This document shows positions 17,558 to 27,077 of a stretch of 64,000 nt of DNA, piece after piece. The notes under the pieces are model-generated. The model was not told where the DNA came from. It did no database searches and saw only the letters and a program-made list of their open reading frames with translations. Origin of the DNA: Halalkalicoccus subterraneus (GTDB taxonomy: Archaea; Halobacteriota; Halobacteria; Halobacteriales; Halalkalicoccaceae); contig NZ_RDQG01000078.1 of assembly GCF_003697815.1 (NCBI RefSeq), positions 23,321 to 87,320 of the forward strand, given 5' to 3'. Within the stretch, counting starts at the first letter, position 1, and each line of letters begins with the position of its first letter. A program made the position numbers and the translations under genes.

Positions 17558-17764
17558 ATGGCAAACGGAACGGTTGATTTCTTCAACGATACTGGCGGCT
17601 ACGGTTTCATTTCGACTGACGACGGCGACCTCGACGACGACGAAGACGTCTTCTTCCACATGGAGGATGTCGGCGGCGAGGACCTCACGGAAGGTACTGA
17701 GGTCGAGTTCGACATTGAGTCCTCACCGAAGGGACCTCGTGCGGCGAACGTCGTCCGACAGTAA
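17558..17764 (+). CDS. Cold-shock domain protein
   Basis: 68 residues, one CSD. The RNP1 motif appears as 'GGYGFIST' and RNP2 as 'VFFHMEDV', the RNA/ssDNA-binding surface of CspA proteins. It is more acidic than bacterial CspA, with a run of Asp/Glu inserted between RNP1 and RNP2 (DDGDLDDDED). The start 'MANGTVDFFN' is standard. A paralogue at 29361 is highly similar, and the roughly 45 bases before both starts are also conserved (TCGGAAGTGTTA and ACATTTGTTTG-type blocks), implying shared regulation. Confidence 0.95.
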   Translation: MANGTVDFFNDTGGYGFISTDDGDLDDDEDVFFHMEDVGGEDLTEGTEVEFDIESSPKGPRAANVVRQ

Positions 17765-17880
17765 TACCGAGACACACTCGTCGCTCACGGCGACAAACAA
17801 TACCCTCGATTTTTCAGACGGTTATACGTTCCAGCTGAGGTATCTGTACACTCCAGAAACACCGACATCAAGAGCGGTGC

Positions 17881-18000
17881 GTGACCGATACGCACTCTGT
17901 ATTCAGCACGATTTCTAGAACCCCTCCCCGTTCAAGGAGTTCCAACAACGCCAACTCGCTCAACGAAAGAATAACCAGCTCACAGAAGATCGTCTGTCGT
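17881..18000 (+). repeat. Dispersed repeat, copy 1 (partner at 52125-52271, inverted)
   Basis: The ends of this 120-bp block match 52125-52271 on the opposite strand: GTGACCGATA, CTCTGTATTCAGCACGA, and CTCGCTCAACGAAAGAATA followed by CCAGCTCACAGAA. The centre differs by an indel of about 27 bp. One reading frame keeps the shared peptide 'SLNERI' and 'VFST' across both copies, so it may derive from a protein-coding gene or IS. It lies just after the cold-shock gene. Confidence 0.6.
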
Positions 18001-18127
18001 ATCATCTGTCCATCACGACTCGGGATAGAAGCATTCGGTGTACCGATCTTCCAAGCGCCAGAGCGGGGAGCACACGCAGTTGCTGCGCTGATTGGCTCTA
18101 TTCCTGACGACGAATAGTTGTGAGTCA

Positions 18128-18503
18128 TAGATAAACTGGCTCATTCAGATTGGACTAACTGTGGAGCACGATCATACACTAATCATGATAAATCCAATAA
18201 TCAGAAGTCCATACTATAGGGTCGCTGCTGTCTCTAAAGTATAACTACTACACCTCAGAAAAGTCGACTGTGATCGGCTCTTAGCAGGAGGTTTATCAGC
18301 GACAAAGATAGCCATAGATTTGGTTTGTGATCTGGGGATGGGTAGGAAACGTATTGAAGAGGCAAACGTCACATATTTATGATTTGCTCGGGATTTAGCC
18401 AAGCCGCATCTTATTTCAATTGAGCCCCTGATCTTTGTCAGAGTGTGAATTGAAGGATATCATCGAACCCAGTTATATATGAATAGTTGTTAGTACCTAT
18501 TAA
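18128..18503. other. Intergenic region, nothing recognised
   Basis: AT-rich sequence with only short frames. No structured RNA or repeat was seen. Confidence 0.35.
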
Positions 18504-18686
18504 GAGCGAACCCCAGATTGGACAATCGAGTATGAGGGGGCGTTCACCGAGACAACTGACGCCCTTGTCTCGAATATGGATCAGAACGGGAACGGGAACG
18601 CGAGTAGTGAGGATCTCCAATGGCTTATGCTAACTCTCTACCAAGAAGGCCACCTCGAGAAAATCGAGCTGATCGACGACACATAA
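18504..18686 (+). pseudogene. C-terminal coding remnant, unidentified
   Basis: A frame open from a TAA at 18501 to a stop at 18686 has clearly protein-like composition ('DWTIEYEGAFTETTDALVSN', then 'EDLQWLMLTLYQEGHLEKIE') but no start codon for its first third. It ends with 'LIDDT'. An internal ATG at 18576 could allow a 36-residue product. I do not recognise the family; it looks like the tail of a truncated gene. Confidence 0.4.
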
Positions 18687-18808
18687 CGTTAGGAGTCGCT
18701 CAGGGGGCAATCGAGGGCAGACCGACATTGACTCGACTCAGGGGACGATCCCACCGAAGAGCGCTGAGATCGAATCTCTCTATCCGTCTCTAAGCACTTG
18801 CACTGTTC

Positions 18809-19318
18809 ATGGCGACAATCGCGGAGATTCACCTTCCAGCCGACGAGTTCGCGCTGAGCTATCCATTCGACACCATCGAGGACGTAAACATCGAGATCAA
18901 GCGAATTACTGGCGTCAACTGCCAAGTGATCATTTCCCCCCAGAGTATTGCCAGCTTGAGGTGCGGGCCGGTGATGAGCGTTTCCTCTCGCTGGTTGTTA
19001 CCTTGTGCAACGACCGCTATTGGTGGCACGAGCCTGTTGCACAAGGGTCGCATCTCGGCGAATTCGTTTGGCAATGAGGGTGGTAAGCCAAGTATAGGAA
19101 CTATACTTATTGCTACCGAACCACAATATCTGACCCGACTATACGATATTAGTAGCGAACGGGAACTGCAACGGGAGCTATCGCGTCTCTTCCAATCCGC
19201 CTACAGGAATGACGTGCCAATCGGGCCCACGTGGGTCTGTGAGTGCACAGACCGGCCCGATCTGGAACTACTGGCGATCAAGCTTGCAAAGTCCCAAGAC
19301 CAGAACGGAGAGTCTTGA
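18809..19318 (+). pseudogene. Bat-like regulator N terminus fused to foreign sequence
   Basis: The first 35 residues (MATIAEIHLPADEFALSYPF) match the start of Bat-type HTH proteins, such as the intact neighbour at 19454. After about residue 36 the frame loses Bat similarity. In a different frame from about 18906 to 19079, a second protein-like stretch runs: 'NYWRQLPSDHFPPEYCQLEV', then 'TLCNDRYWWHEPVAQ', ending at TGA. A 45-bp inverted-repeat unit lies inside it. The third part (from about 19090) again reads as protein ('EPQYLTRLYDISSERELQRE'). I read this as a chimera of at least three fragments; the 169-residue open frame is probably not a functional gene. Confidence 0.5.
19001..19046. repeat. 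45-bp inverted-repeat unit, copy 1
   Basis: Left arm CCTTGTGCAAC at 19001-19011 and right arm TGTTGCACAAGG at 19035-19046, with a spacer of 23 bp. It lies inside the chimeric Bat-like open frame. Same arms and spacing recur at four other places in this window while the spacers differ. Confidence 0.65.
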
Positions 19319-19453
19319 GATAGAAAACTCGGGTATCTCTTTTGCTCACAGTACACGCTGACAGACTGTACTGACCAGTTTGGAGAGTGATCTTCAGCAG
19401 TAAAACTGCCACTAAGAGCACAGCTTTATCCTGATCACTACCTCCGCATATAC

Positions 19454-20116
19454 ATGGCAACAATACTTGAATTGGAGGTTCCGACCAACGAATTCGCGCT
19501 TGAAGCAACGCTGACAGAATGCTCAGAGGCGGTCATCGAAATCGAACGGGTTGTGGCGGATGATCCAGACCGGATCACTCCCTACGTATGGGCGCACGCT
19601 GATGACTTTGCGGCACTCGAAGCCGCCTTCGACGATGATCCAACAGTCGAAGAGCTCACTCTACTCTCGGAGATGGGTGAGGAACGCTCGTACCAAATGA
19701 CCTGGACGGGGATGATCGATCAGATCGTTCCGCTTCTGACCGACCATGAGGGAACAATTACGCATGCAACTGGTTCGGTGAATGGGTGGAGCCTTCGCGT
19801 TCTGTTTCCGGATCGAGCAGCGCTCTCTGAGGCTCATGATTATCTGAAAGAAGCAGGCTTTTCGCTGTCGATTGGAGCGATATACGAAGCGAAAGATGAC
19901 GGTCATATCCAGCACGGACTGACTGAAACGCAACACGAGACGATTGTCGCAGCATTTGAAGCCGGCTATTTCACGGTCCCGCGAGAGGTAACACAGACAG
20001 AACTCGCTGAACAACTCGGATTATCACATCAAGCACTCTCTGAACAACTTCGACGGGCGACGGGCGCACTCGTTGAATCGACGTTAATCACCGGCGGTAA
20101 GAAAATGGAAGAGTGA
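19454..20116 (+). CDS. Bat-type helix-turn-helix regulator (HTH_10)
   Basis: 220 residues. The N-terminal 150 residues form the beta-rich sensor-like domain of the bacterio-opsin-activator family (start 'MATILELEVPTNEFALEATL'). The C terminus has the HTH_10 domain: 'LTETQHETIVAAFEAGYFTV' followed by 'QTELAEQLGLSHQALSEQLR', the family signature. Such short Bat-like proteins lack PAS or GAF domains and act as transcription regulators of unknown ligand. A truncated paralogous N terminus lies immediately upstream at 18809, so a tandem pair was probably present. Confidence 0.9.
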   Translation: MATILELEVPTNEFALEATLTECSEAVIEIERVVADDPDRITPYVWAHADDFAALEAAFDDDPTVEELTLLSEMGEERSYQMTWTGMIDQIVPLLTDHEGTITHATGSVNGWSLRVLFPDRAALSEAHDYLKEAGFSLSIGAIYEAKDDGHIQHGLTETQHETIVAAFEAGYFTVPREVTQTELAEQLGLSHQALSEQLRRATGALVESTLITGGKKMEE

Positions 20117-20300
20117 TGTGTTTGAAAGAGGCATTCCGATAATTCGGATCTACTCCATGAGTCGTCCGGATCGGAGTATGGCCAAATTTCGTGAAATGGT
20201 CTATGGCTACTTCGGAAATATCTGTTAAGGAATGTCCAGTTGTACTACTGGCAGACCACTCACATTCCCCACACCACACTCATATATACTGTCTCTAACA

Positions 20301-20519
20301 GCGAGAGTCGATAGGCACTCTGCACGCCATTACAAGCCGTCTATTACGCCCATACTTCGGTACCGGATTCAATGCAATATTCGAGTTGCTCGTCGGGGTA
20401 ATCGACGATTTCGGCTTCATAACCGATCCTCCTCGAACGGCGAGATATCCCGTCTCTCGGGTTAGGATTCGGGCACGTCGCGCCGGCCTCACTTCGGGAG
20501 CAGTCGATACCGGTGATTG
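20301..20519 (+). pseudogene. Possible coding remnant without start codon
   Basis: Between a TAA near 20300 and a TGA at 20519 one frame has protein-like composition ('PYFGTGFNAIFELLVGVIDD' then 'FGFITDPPRTARYPV') but no ATG. The end overlaps the neighbouring minus-strand gene by about 30 bases. It is probably a fragment of a membrane-associated protein. Confidence 0.3.
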
Positions 20520-21043
20520 ATCGGAGTCGTCAGATACGCGAGTGCGATGTGCGCCACCACCATCACTGAAAAGAACCCGATGTTGATCCATGCAGCGTTG
20601 TACCACACAAAGTCGATACCAAGAGGCTGGGTATAGAGAGGCCAGAAGGGTTCTATCGGCGTCGAGATATCGGGTGCTGAAAGGATGTCAGCACTCAGAT
20701 GACTCAGACCTCCGACCAGGAATCCCAGTGTCGTGAATACGAATAGACTGGATGTATCGAACTGCTCGCTTTGAATCCGGTTATCGATCTGAGTGCTGAA
20801 CAAGCCGGTAAGAACTGCACCGACGACTACACTCGCAATAGTCACGACCAACACCGTATGCGTCACACCATGATGGTGTATTATCTCAGGGAACCACCGA
20901 CTGAGCCACAGGTCGATATCTGGAAACAGCGAGGCGACGACCGAGAGAGCGATGAATCCGATGCTAGCTCGATCATCCCAGAGGAACCACGCTGGAAGGG
21001 CGAACAGGAGGCCGAATGCGATATGACCCGTTATGTCTACCAT
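20489..21043 (-). CDS. Metal-dependent hydrolase, YdjM/DUF457 membrane family
   Basis: 184 residues with four to five membrane helices. Conserved polar residues of the family are visible: His in 'MVDITGHIAFGLL', Asp pair in 'SLFPDIDLWLS', 'HHHGVTHTVLV' and 'LGFLVGGLSHLSADILS'. These His/Asp residues form the presumed metal site of the LexA-regulated, membrane-bound hydrolase family. The substrate is unknown. It stands alone; the final 30 codons end in a basic tail (TTPINHRYRLLPK). Confidence 0.87.
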   Translation of the reverse strand: MVDITGHIAFGLLFALPAWFLWDDRASIGFIALSVVASLFPDIDLWLSRWFPEIIHHHGVTHTVLVVTIASVVVGAVLTGLFSTQIDNRIQSEQFDTSSLFVFTTLGFLVGGLSHLSADILSAPDISTPIEPFWPLYTQPLGIDFVWYNAAWINIGFFSVMVVAHIALAYLTTPINHRYRLLPK

Positions 21044-21211
21044 CGTCTCTGCATAGTTGGTATTCCCCTAGATACTATTTTGGCTTTCAGCTGAAGAACT
21101 GAACCTGAATCAAGCATTTCTAATGATTCATCTGTTACTTGCAGCCCACACCAGCGAGAATCGGTCGAAAGTATCATCTCTATAGAATAGCTTCTCACTG
21201 ACTACTAAACT

Positions 21212-21748
21212 TCAACAGGGCCACCAATTTCTCCCAACCGTTTTAGCCTCATCGAACACGCACTCCTCAGCGTGGAACTTCGAGCGCTCCAGGTCGCTAC
21301 GGCGGAGTGACTCGCGGCCACAATCCTCGCACCGCCAGTAATCCGTACCACCCTGTTCGGCTGGTTCCGTCCACGGACCCGTGATAACTGGCTTGTTGAT
21401 GTCGGCGTCCATGGCGGTCTCAGTTGTAATACCGCCGTCGGTCACAACCATGGCATCATCAGCTGGTCGGTGCTTGACTGTCGAATCTCCGAGCCCGCGG
21501 TACTGCTCGTGAGTGGCGATCATTAGCTCGACGCGGCGCTGGTGCTTGCACACGCCATCTTGATACGTGTCGCTCGGACAGTCGCACGCCTCCGCGATGA
21601 GGTAAACTCGGTAGACGTTCCCGATCTCGCTGTTGACGTCGAACTCGCCGGCCTCGCCGGCATGGCGATCGATGCGTATGCTCTCTGTGGCTGCACGAAT
21701 CGTTCGCTTGTCGATATCTTCTTTTGTGTTGGCGTGTTTCGCGTTCAT
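21212..21748 (-). CDS. SWIM zinc-finger protein (plasmid/virus type)
   Basis: 178 residues from the internal ATG at 21748 (MNAKHANTKEDIDKRTIRAA). Residues 55-75 carry the SWIM motif, 'CDCPSDTYQDGVCKHQRRVE' (CxC followed by CxH). A second pair 'CEDCGRESLRRSDLERSKFH' near the C terminus looks like another zinc knuckle. SWIM proteins bind DNA or protein partners; this haloarchaeal form is common on plasmids and proviruses with unknown role. There is no partner gene adjacent. Confidence 0.8.
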   Translation of the reverse strand: MNAKHANTKEDIDKRTIRAATESIRIDRHAGEAGEFDVNSEIGNVYRVYLIAEACDCPSDTYQDGVCKHQRRVELMIATHEQYRGLGDSTVKHRPADDAMVVTDGGITTETAMDADINKPVITGPWTEPAEQGGTDYWRCEDCGRESLRRSDLERSKFHAEECVFDEAKTVGRNWWPC

Positions 21749-22401
21749 GGGTTCCAAAGAGACCCACCCGCTCGCCTGTTAGCGCAGGTCTTCTGGAATG
21801 AGCAAGTTGCACCCGGACAAGACCGTCGCTTGATGATGACGAGGTTGCTATACTTTGCACTAAACGAACGGTACGACCAGTTCATGCGAGATCTAAACAA
21901 GCTCTCTCGAGATATGCATCGTGATCGTTGAACCCGTCGTGTTTGAACAGTTCGGGATCAAAGTCGTCTGTTTTCGACTTTGTAGTGTCTTTGATGACAC
22001 GTTTCCGCTGTAAGAGAACAGTCCTTCCATGATCGGGATGGACCATCTCTGTAGATGATGTTGCTGTATTTCCTGAGCAGTTGCTATTGGAAACCTCTAG
22101 TGAAGTTCCATCTATAATATAGAAAAGTTTTATTAGAAGACCCCGAAAACAGTTTCTCAAGTGGAAATAGCAATCAGGGCGGGAACGCTCTCGCTCCGAT
22201 CTGACTGCTAGTGGGGAATTCGGGAGGAGTCTTACAGCGGAAACGTACACTCAGGATCTATCGGTACGAGAACGCCTCTAATTTGGGACCATGGTTTTCG
22301 GGATCGCTAATCAGCAGGAACGTACGTCACACTCTTTGGTTCTGATCGCTTATCGAACCCAGACTCAAGACAGTAGGGGGAGGAGTCTTTGCGTAGACTA
22401 G
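21749..22401. other. Gene-poor stretch with a possible minus-strand remnant
   Basis: A minus frame (stop near 21882) reads 'FDPELFKHDGFNDHDAYLER' and looks protein-like over its last 40 residues, but its upstream part does not and no family is recognised. The remainder up to the truncated MFS gene is uninformative. Confidence 0.3.
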
Positions 22402-23323
22402 AAATCTTTTCATCTCCGATTTTAGCCTGATTCTCGCACTGCGAGCGGTCCAAGGCGCGGCAAGTAGTGCAATCGCGATGCTGACAGTCACACTCCTCGG
22501 AGACCTCTATTCCGGTGAACAACGGCGAGTGTTGATCGGTACTAACGCAGCGATTTTCGCGGTTGGTGCTGCCAGGTATCCGCTTCTTGGCGGTGCGCTC
22601 GCCACACTCACCTGGTCAGCTCCCTTCGCGTGCTTTCTCCTCGCACTGCTCGTTGCCGTTCCTGGGATAACCCTCCTCAAGGAGCCACAGCGAAACGAGA
22701 CCGACTCGAATTCGAGTATCCGTGAGTTCCTCACTGGACCAACACCGTTGACGCCCTTCGTCGTCCTCTATCTCGCGATCTTCGGTATCTTTGTCCTTCT
22801 CTATGGTGCGCAACTCACCGCGGTTCCGTTCCTGCTCGCCAACGAATATCAGCTCTCTTCGGCGGGTATCGGCCTTCTTCTGGGTCTCCCCGCAGTTACA
22901 ATGGGTCTAACTGCAATCCAGGGTGATCGCGTGCTTCGGTCGGTTACAAGTTTTCAATCGATTGCACTTGGGTTTGTAAGCTATGGGATTGGACTTGTCG
23001 GCGTAGCTATTGCGAACTCCATTTATGGAGTCGCTGGTGCACTCCTCCTGTTCGGTCTCGGCCAAGGCCTCGCAGAACCAATCACGGATACGGCACTCAT
23101 CGAACGAGCACCGGACGAATTTCGCGGAAGTATCATGAGTATTCGGACCAGCGTTCTCAGGCTCGGCACGACAGTTGGCCCGCCAATAAGTGTCGGGGCT
23201 GCAACGGTGTTCGGCTATCGACACACACTGCTGGTTTCCGGTGTCACTGTTTTCGTCATCGGTGTGACTTGGTTCACGGTTAAACGGCTGCAAATCCCCT
23301 TTTATCTCCTAGGTAGTGTTTAG
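22402..23323 (+). pseudogene. MFS transporter lacking its N-terminal third
   Basis: In-frame sequence upstream of the first ATG reads 'LALRAVQGAASSAIAMLTVT', the TM4-type motif of drug/sugar MFS proteins, and a stop at about 22400 cuts off everything before it. The remainder is intact: loop 'LYSGEQRRVLIGTNAAIFAV', central hydrophilic linker 'LKEPQRNETDSNSSI', and six further helices to the C terminus. About 100 N-terminal residues (TM1-3) are missing. The break coincides with unrelated sequence, suggesting deletion or insertion. It is unlikely to transport. Confidence 0.72.
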
Positions 23324-23417
23324 TACTGGTTGAGATCAATGCTATCAATATAAGGGCTATTACGGAAATGAGGTTATTCCCATCGGTTTTAACTTACTAC
23401 GCCGCTACCGAAATACG

Positions 23418-23951
23418 ATGTCAGCTATTGACCTCACTTCGAGTCAGAAAAACATTCTCACAGCACTCGTAAACCTACATCGAGACACAGAAACCACAGT
23501 AAAAGGGGAAACGATCGCCGAAGAAATCGACCGAAACCCGGGGACGATTCGCAATCAGATGCAGAGTCTCAAAGCACTCCAATTGGTCGAGGGTGTCCCT
23601 GGTCCAAAAGGCGGGTACAAACCAACGGTTACCGCCTTTGAAGTACTGGATATCGATCAACTGGACGAACCGGCAGCAGTTCCGCTCACACACAATGACG
23701 AAACTATTGACGACGCGAACATTCAAGAGATCGACCTGTCAAGCGTCCATCATCCTGAGCAATGTCGCGCAAAAATCCATATCCAAGGCTCGGTGCGCGA
23801 CTATCAAAATGGAGATCACATGGTCGTTGGCCCAACACCTGTAGCGAAACTCGCGATTGAGGGTATGGTCGATGGCATTGATCGGACAAACAATATTCTC
23901 ATCTTGCAAGTTGAGCAAATCGAAGCGCCCCTCGGAGAAGCAACGCACTAA
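23418..23951 (+). CDS. Winged-helix regulator (Rrf2/TrmB-like) with C-terminal sensor domain
   Basis: 177 residues. Residues 5-80 form a winged helix: 'TSSQKNILTALVNLH', 'ETIAEEIDRNPGTIRNQMQS' as recognition region and 'GPKGGYKPT' as wing, which resembles Rrf2/HTH regulators. The remaining 95 residues are a beta-rich domain with no Cys, so no Fe-S cluster is expected; it may bind a small ligand. This architecture recurs in haloarchaea. It lies upstream of a DoxX gene on the same strand, about 195 bp away. Confidence 0.8.
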   Translation: MSAIDLTSSQKNILTALVNLHRDTETTVKGETIAEEIDRNPGTIRNQMQSLKALQLVEGVPGPKGGYKPTVTAFEVLDIDQLDEPAAVPLTHNDETIDDANIQEIDLSSVHHPEQCRAKIHIQGSVRDYQNGDHMVVGPTPVAKLAIEGMVDGIDRTNNILILQVEQIEAPLGEATH

Positions 23952-24146
23952 TAAGAACTTTAGGAGTTGCCTGACTGGAAAACGAATGCTGCTTACTCGT
24001 AGTAGACACACGTAACGATCTCACTAGAACTAGTGGAACGAAACGCATTGTCTGTGCTTTCTTTCTGAGAGCATCGCTTACTGGCACGATTGCTTACCCT
24101 ACTGCATGAGGAAACTGTTTCTTGGTGTGGGAAGTATCTGAGACCA

Positions 24147-24560
24147 ATGACTGAGGTTTTGCACCAGATCAAACGCCTCTTACTCTATGTGATGGGGCCA
24201 GCATATGTCGTCGCAGGAGTTTTGCATTTCGTTGTACCGGAGTTGTATGTCCAAATTGTACCCCCAGTCTTTCCGGTAGCACTTGCACTCGTCTATCTGT
24301 CCGGTCTCGCTGAAATTGCTGTTGAGATCGGGCTATTGATCCCTCGAACCCGACAGCACGCAGCATGGGCAACGGTCGCGTTGCTCGTAGCCATTTTTCC
24401 AGCAAACGTCTACATGGCGACCCACGGGGTCGTCATCAAGGGATTACCGGGCGGCGGTAATCCCTCTGACGTCGTTCGCTGGGGACGACTTCCACTCCAG
24501 GGTGTGTTGGTTCTCTGGGCGTGGTGGTACACGCAGCCGATATCCAAGAATAGCAAATAA
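24147..24560 (+). CDS. DoxX-like membrane protein
   Basis: 137 residues with four membrane helices and the DoxX-type pattern: 'PAYVVAGVLHFVVPELYVQI', 'YLSGLAEIAVEIGLLIPRTR' (the conserved Glu pair in helix 2), 'VALLVAIFPANVYMAT' and 'RLPLQGVLVLWAWWY'. ATG at 24147 (MTEVLHQ) fits the family better than the upstream extension. DoxX proteins are quinone-linked or redox-stress membrane proteins; the precise reaction is unknown here. Confidence 0.87.
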   Translation: MTEVLHQIKRLLLYVMGPAYVVAGVLHFVVPELYVQIVPPVFPVALALVYLSGLAEIAVEIGLLIPRTRQHAAWATVALLVAIFPANVYMATHGVVIKGLPGGGNPSDVVRWGRLPLQGVLVLWAWWYTQPISKNSK

Positions 24561-24885
24561 CCACCCATCCTTGTTCGACCTGATGACCTTATTGAGAGGA
24601 TCGGATCTTGAACGGGTTAGTAACTTGATGTTGGTAAAACACTTAATCGGTAATTGATTAGATACCACTGTCCAACCATCTATTCCACGCCTTAATCAGT
24701 TCTGAACTCCAGTCATCGATCGAGCCCGTAACCGGACCAAATCCATTCGGAGCCATTCGGTGACTGCTCACCTGCTCATACGAGTACGCCAATTCGAATA
24801 ACTCAGAGTCGCTCAAAGCGCGTCCGTCTCTACCTTAATCACTCGACCGTATCTTTGATAATCGTCCAATACACTGGTTTAGAGA
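24561..24885. other. Intergenic region before tRNA-Thr, nothing recognised
   Basis: No convincing gene. The stretch lies downstream (3' side) of the minus-strand tRNA. Confidence 0.35.
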
Positions 24886-24959
24886 AGCCGGAGAAGAGAT
24901 TTGAACTCGTGACTGACTCCTTACAAAGGAGTTGCTCTGCCAGGCTGAGCTACTCCGGC
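24886..24959 (-). tRNA. tRNA-Thr (anticodon TGT), copy 1
   Basis: 74 nt on the minus strand. Acceptor stem GCCGGAG/CTCCGGC with discriminator T, D arm GCTC/GAGC with GG in the loop, anticodon arm ACTCC-TTTGTAA-GGAGT giving anticodon TGT (Thr, ACA codons), variable loop CAGTC, and T loop TTCAAAT. The T stem (ACGAG/CTCTT) has one mismatch at its second pair. It differs from the copy at 49989-50062 at three bases and lies in inverted orientation to it. No intron and no encoded CCA are seen. Confidence 0.88.
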
Positions 24960-25132
24960 ACTAACATCGCTTTCAGTTGATGCCTTAAAAGCTGTTCTAT
25001 TGGCTTCACACAAACCAGTAGAGAATAACAAAAGTGGCGTACTGAACACAGTGGGTATAATCAGTAGGTAGTCTCCAGTAACTTCAGAGGCTGTCAACGG
25101 AGGCGGGATTCCGAATGGTGAGCGGCACAACT

Positions 25133-25789
25133 CTACGAGCCAGGCCCAAGGGTGGCGATATCAGTTCCCACCGTCGCCAGTGCGTCGGCAGGGTTCGGGT
25201 CGCTGTCGACCAAATGTGTGTACTGATGGTTCGGAATGCTCGACAATGCTGCCATGATAGCCTCGCTGTATGCCTTGACACCCGGTTCCATCGAGTCATC
25301 GCCACCCCAGACGTCTCGGATGACCGTCATCGAATCGATGTGTACCTCCAACCTGCGTGGCTCGTAGCGAACCAGCAGTTCCGAGAGCCCGAGTTGGAGG
25401 GCAACATACTCAGCAGTGTTATTCCCTGTCCGGGAGCCAACAGGGCGGCCAAGACGGGCGAGATGGTCCTCCGTAGCATCCATAATGACAGCACCCGCAC
25501 CTGCGGGACCGGGATTACCGCGCGAACTGCCGTCGACGTAGAGAACGAATGTGTCGCTCGTTGGCTCAGGGACATGTGGCCGGGTGAGTCCTGACTCTAG
25601 CAGGCTTTCGAGCGCATGCCGCAACTCAGCTGAGGTGGTCGCGGGGTCAAAGAGACCGCCGTAGCCAGGGATGGCATCGTCGATGGCGTCAATGGCGGCC
25701 GTCATCTCGTAGCCGACGCCCGCAAGTACCTCATCAACGAGCCTGGCAAGCGGCCAGAGGTGTTCGGCCGGGAGGGAGTCGTCGATCAT
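25133..25789 (-). CDS. Ribonuclease HI family protein
   Basis: 218 residues. An N-terminal helical region of about 80 residues precedes an RNase HI domain with the catalytic acids in 'FVLYVDGSSRGNPGPAGAGA', 'NNTAEYVALQLGLSELL' (Glu), 'LEVHIDSMTVIRDV' (Asp) and 'HLVDSDPNPADALAT' (Asp). This archaeal type (RnhA with N-terminal extension) degrades the RNA strand of RNA-DNA hybrids. It is monocistronic and followed after 175 bp by tRNA-Thr on the same strand. Confidence 0.92.
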   Translation of the reverse strand: MIDDSLPAEHLWPLARLVDEVLAGVGYEMTAAIDAIDDAIPGYGGLFDPATTSAELRHALESLLESGLTRPHVPEPTSDTFVLYVDGSSRGNPGPAGAGAVIMDATEDHLARLGRPVGSRTGNNTAEYVALQLGLSELLVRYEPRRLEVHIDSMTVIRDVWGGDDSMEPGVKAYSEAIMAALSSIPNHQYTHLVDSDPNPADALATVGTDIATLGPGS

Positions 25790-26182
25790 GCCACTCCCTG
25801 CTTTGGACTCTGGTTTCGGGCCTTTACACCCACGATCCCGGGTGGTTTCGTTGACTGGTTACACCACTGCATAGAGGTTTTCGGTAATCAAGCGGGATAA
25901 TTCTACAGATAGTACCGCTGGTGAACTGTTCTGAATCAATCGTCCCCATGGGATCCGCAGCGGCTGCTACAAACAGCCTGTTAGATATGAAACCTGTCTG
26001 GCTCTTGTTCCCAAAGGATGGGTTTAATATTGGTATCGAGATTCACCGACTACGGGTTCACTAATCGAGGAAAAAGTGCCTCAGAGTTACGTATATGACC
26101 GTAGCTATGTACCAGATGTAGGTTCCGCGAAAATGAAGATTAGCAGACAGTTTATAAACACAGGTGGAGCCGTAAAGTTCGT
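25790..26182. other. Intergenic region, nothing recognised
   Basis: No gene or repeat recognised. Upstream of 26183 the bases 'agtttataaacacagg' are a good archaeal TATA-like element about 25-30 bp before the next start. Confidence 0.4.
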
Positions 26183-26386
26183 ATGACTCATGCGACGCCT
26201 GATGAATGGCACTTCGAGGACTGGCAACTGATCGCGATCGCGCTCCTGACGTATCGGTATCAGGCTGAATGTACAGCATACGAGCGAGAGAGGGTCGACG
26301 CGATGATCGGTGCAATCGCCTCCTACTGGGATCTCGAGGAAGCAGACCTGTTCGAGATCACGTCTCGATCGCTTTTGGGCGGATAA
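26183..26386 (+). CDS. 67-aa hypothetical protein
   Basis: An acidic, helical small protein (MTHATPDEWHFEDWQLIAIA) with a leaderless-looking start about 25 bp downstream of a TATA-like TTTATAAA. It has no membrane helix and no Cys. I do not recognise a family. Base composition and the promoter support it as real. Confidence 0.6.
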   Translation: MTHATPDEWHFEDWQLIAIALLTYRYQAECTAYERERVDAMIGAIASYWDLEEADLFEITSRSLLGG

Positions 26387-26884
26387 GCATTGCTCAACTG
26401 CACCAGAGTAAGAGAGCAATGCTCGCAGGGAGAGAGTCGATACCCTCTCAGAGAGGTATTTGTAGATTCCGACGGCTGAGTTGCAACGATTCGTTTATCG
26501 ATTCTTCATCCCTCTGTGTGTTATTGTTCTGTATCACAGTAATTAAATATTGATTCTTTTAATTTATTTTTTACCACTTATTTTAATATAGTTGAAATAA
26601 TACCTCATCCAATCAATAGAGGTAGTAAGAATCGCGTGGAAATGCACATTAAATTCCTTTGTAACGTAATGAGCTCTCGTTTTAAGTCTCGTATCGAGTC
26701 TAGTATCACTAACGTTGACGGCGAGATCGATACATCAAGTGAATGTACGAGGTTCCTGCAGCGTTCGTTCAACGAATCAGCGAACGGCCTTCATAGTTGA
26801 CGATCCGAGGCCCCAGCTGAGAACTCTCACGTCAATTCATGGAATCGGGCCTGCAACTCAGTCGTTCTCGCGTTTCACAATCCG
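26387..26884. other. AT-rich intergenic region
   Basis: Notably AT-rich from about 26530 to 26660 (ttaatttattttttaccactt and following). No gene is seen until the small frame at 26885. Confidence 0.4.
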
Positions 26885-27058
26885 ATGAACTACGTAGTTG
26901 ATGATCACTACATGATTGCAGCTCTCTTTGGTGAGGGCCGACCACTACGGTTCTCTGACTACCCGCGACTCCTCACTGCACTCCGTAACCGGAATCCGAG
27001 TGGGTTCGATCTCCGGACCGTCGAGATGGCGTACTACCATGATACGCAGCTTCGATAA
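26885..27058 (+). CDS. 57-aa hypothetical protein
   Basis: The frame from ATG at 26885 encodes 'MNYVVDDHYMIAALFGEGRP' then 'DYPRLLTALRNRNPSGFDLR' and ends at 27058. Composition is protein-like and no other frame competes. It could be a full microprotein or the tail of a decayed gene. The family is unknown. Confidence 0.45.
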   Translation: MNYVVDDHYMIAALFGEGRPLRFSDYPRLLTALRNRNPSGFDLRTVEMAYYHDTQLR

Positions 27059-27077
27059 GTGTCGCTGTGAGAAATGT

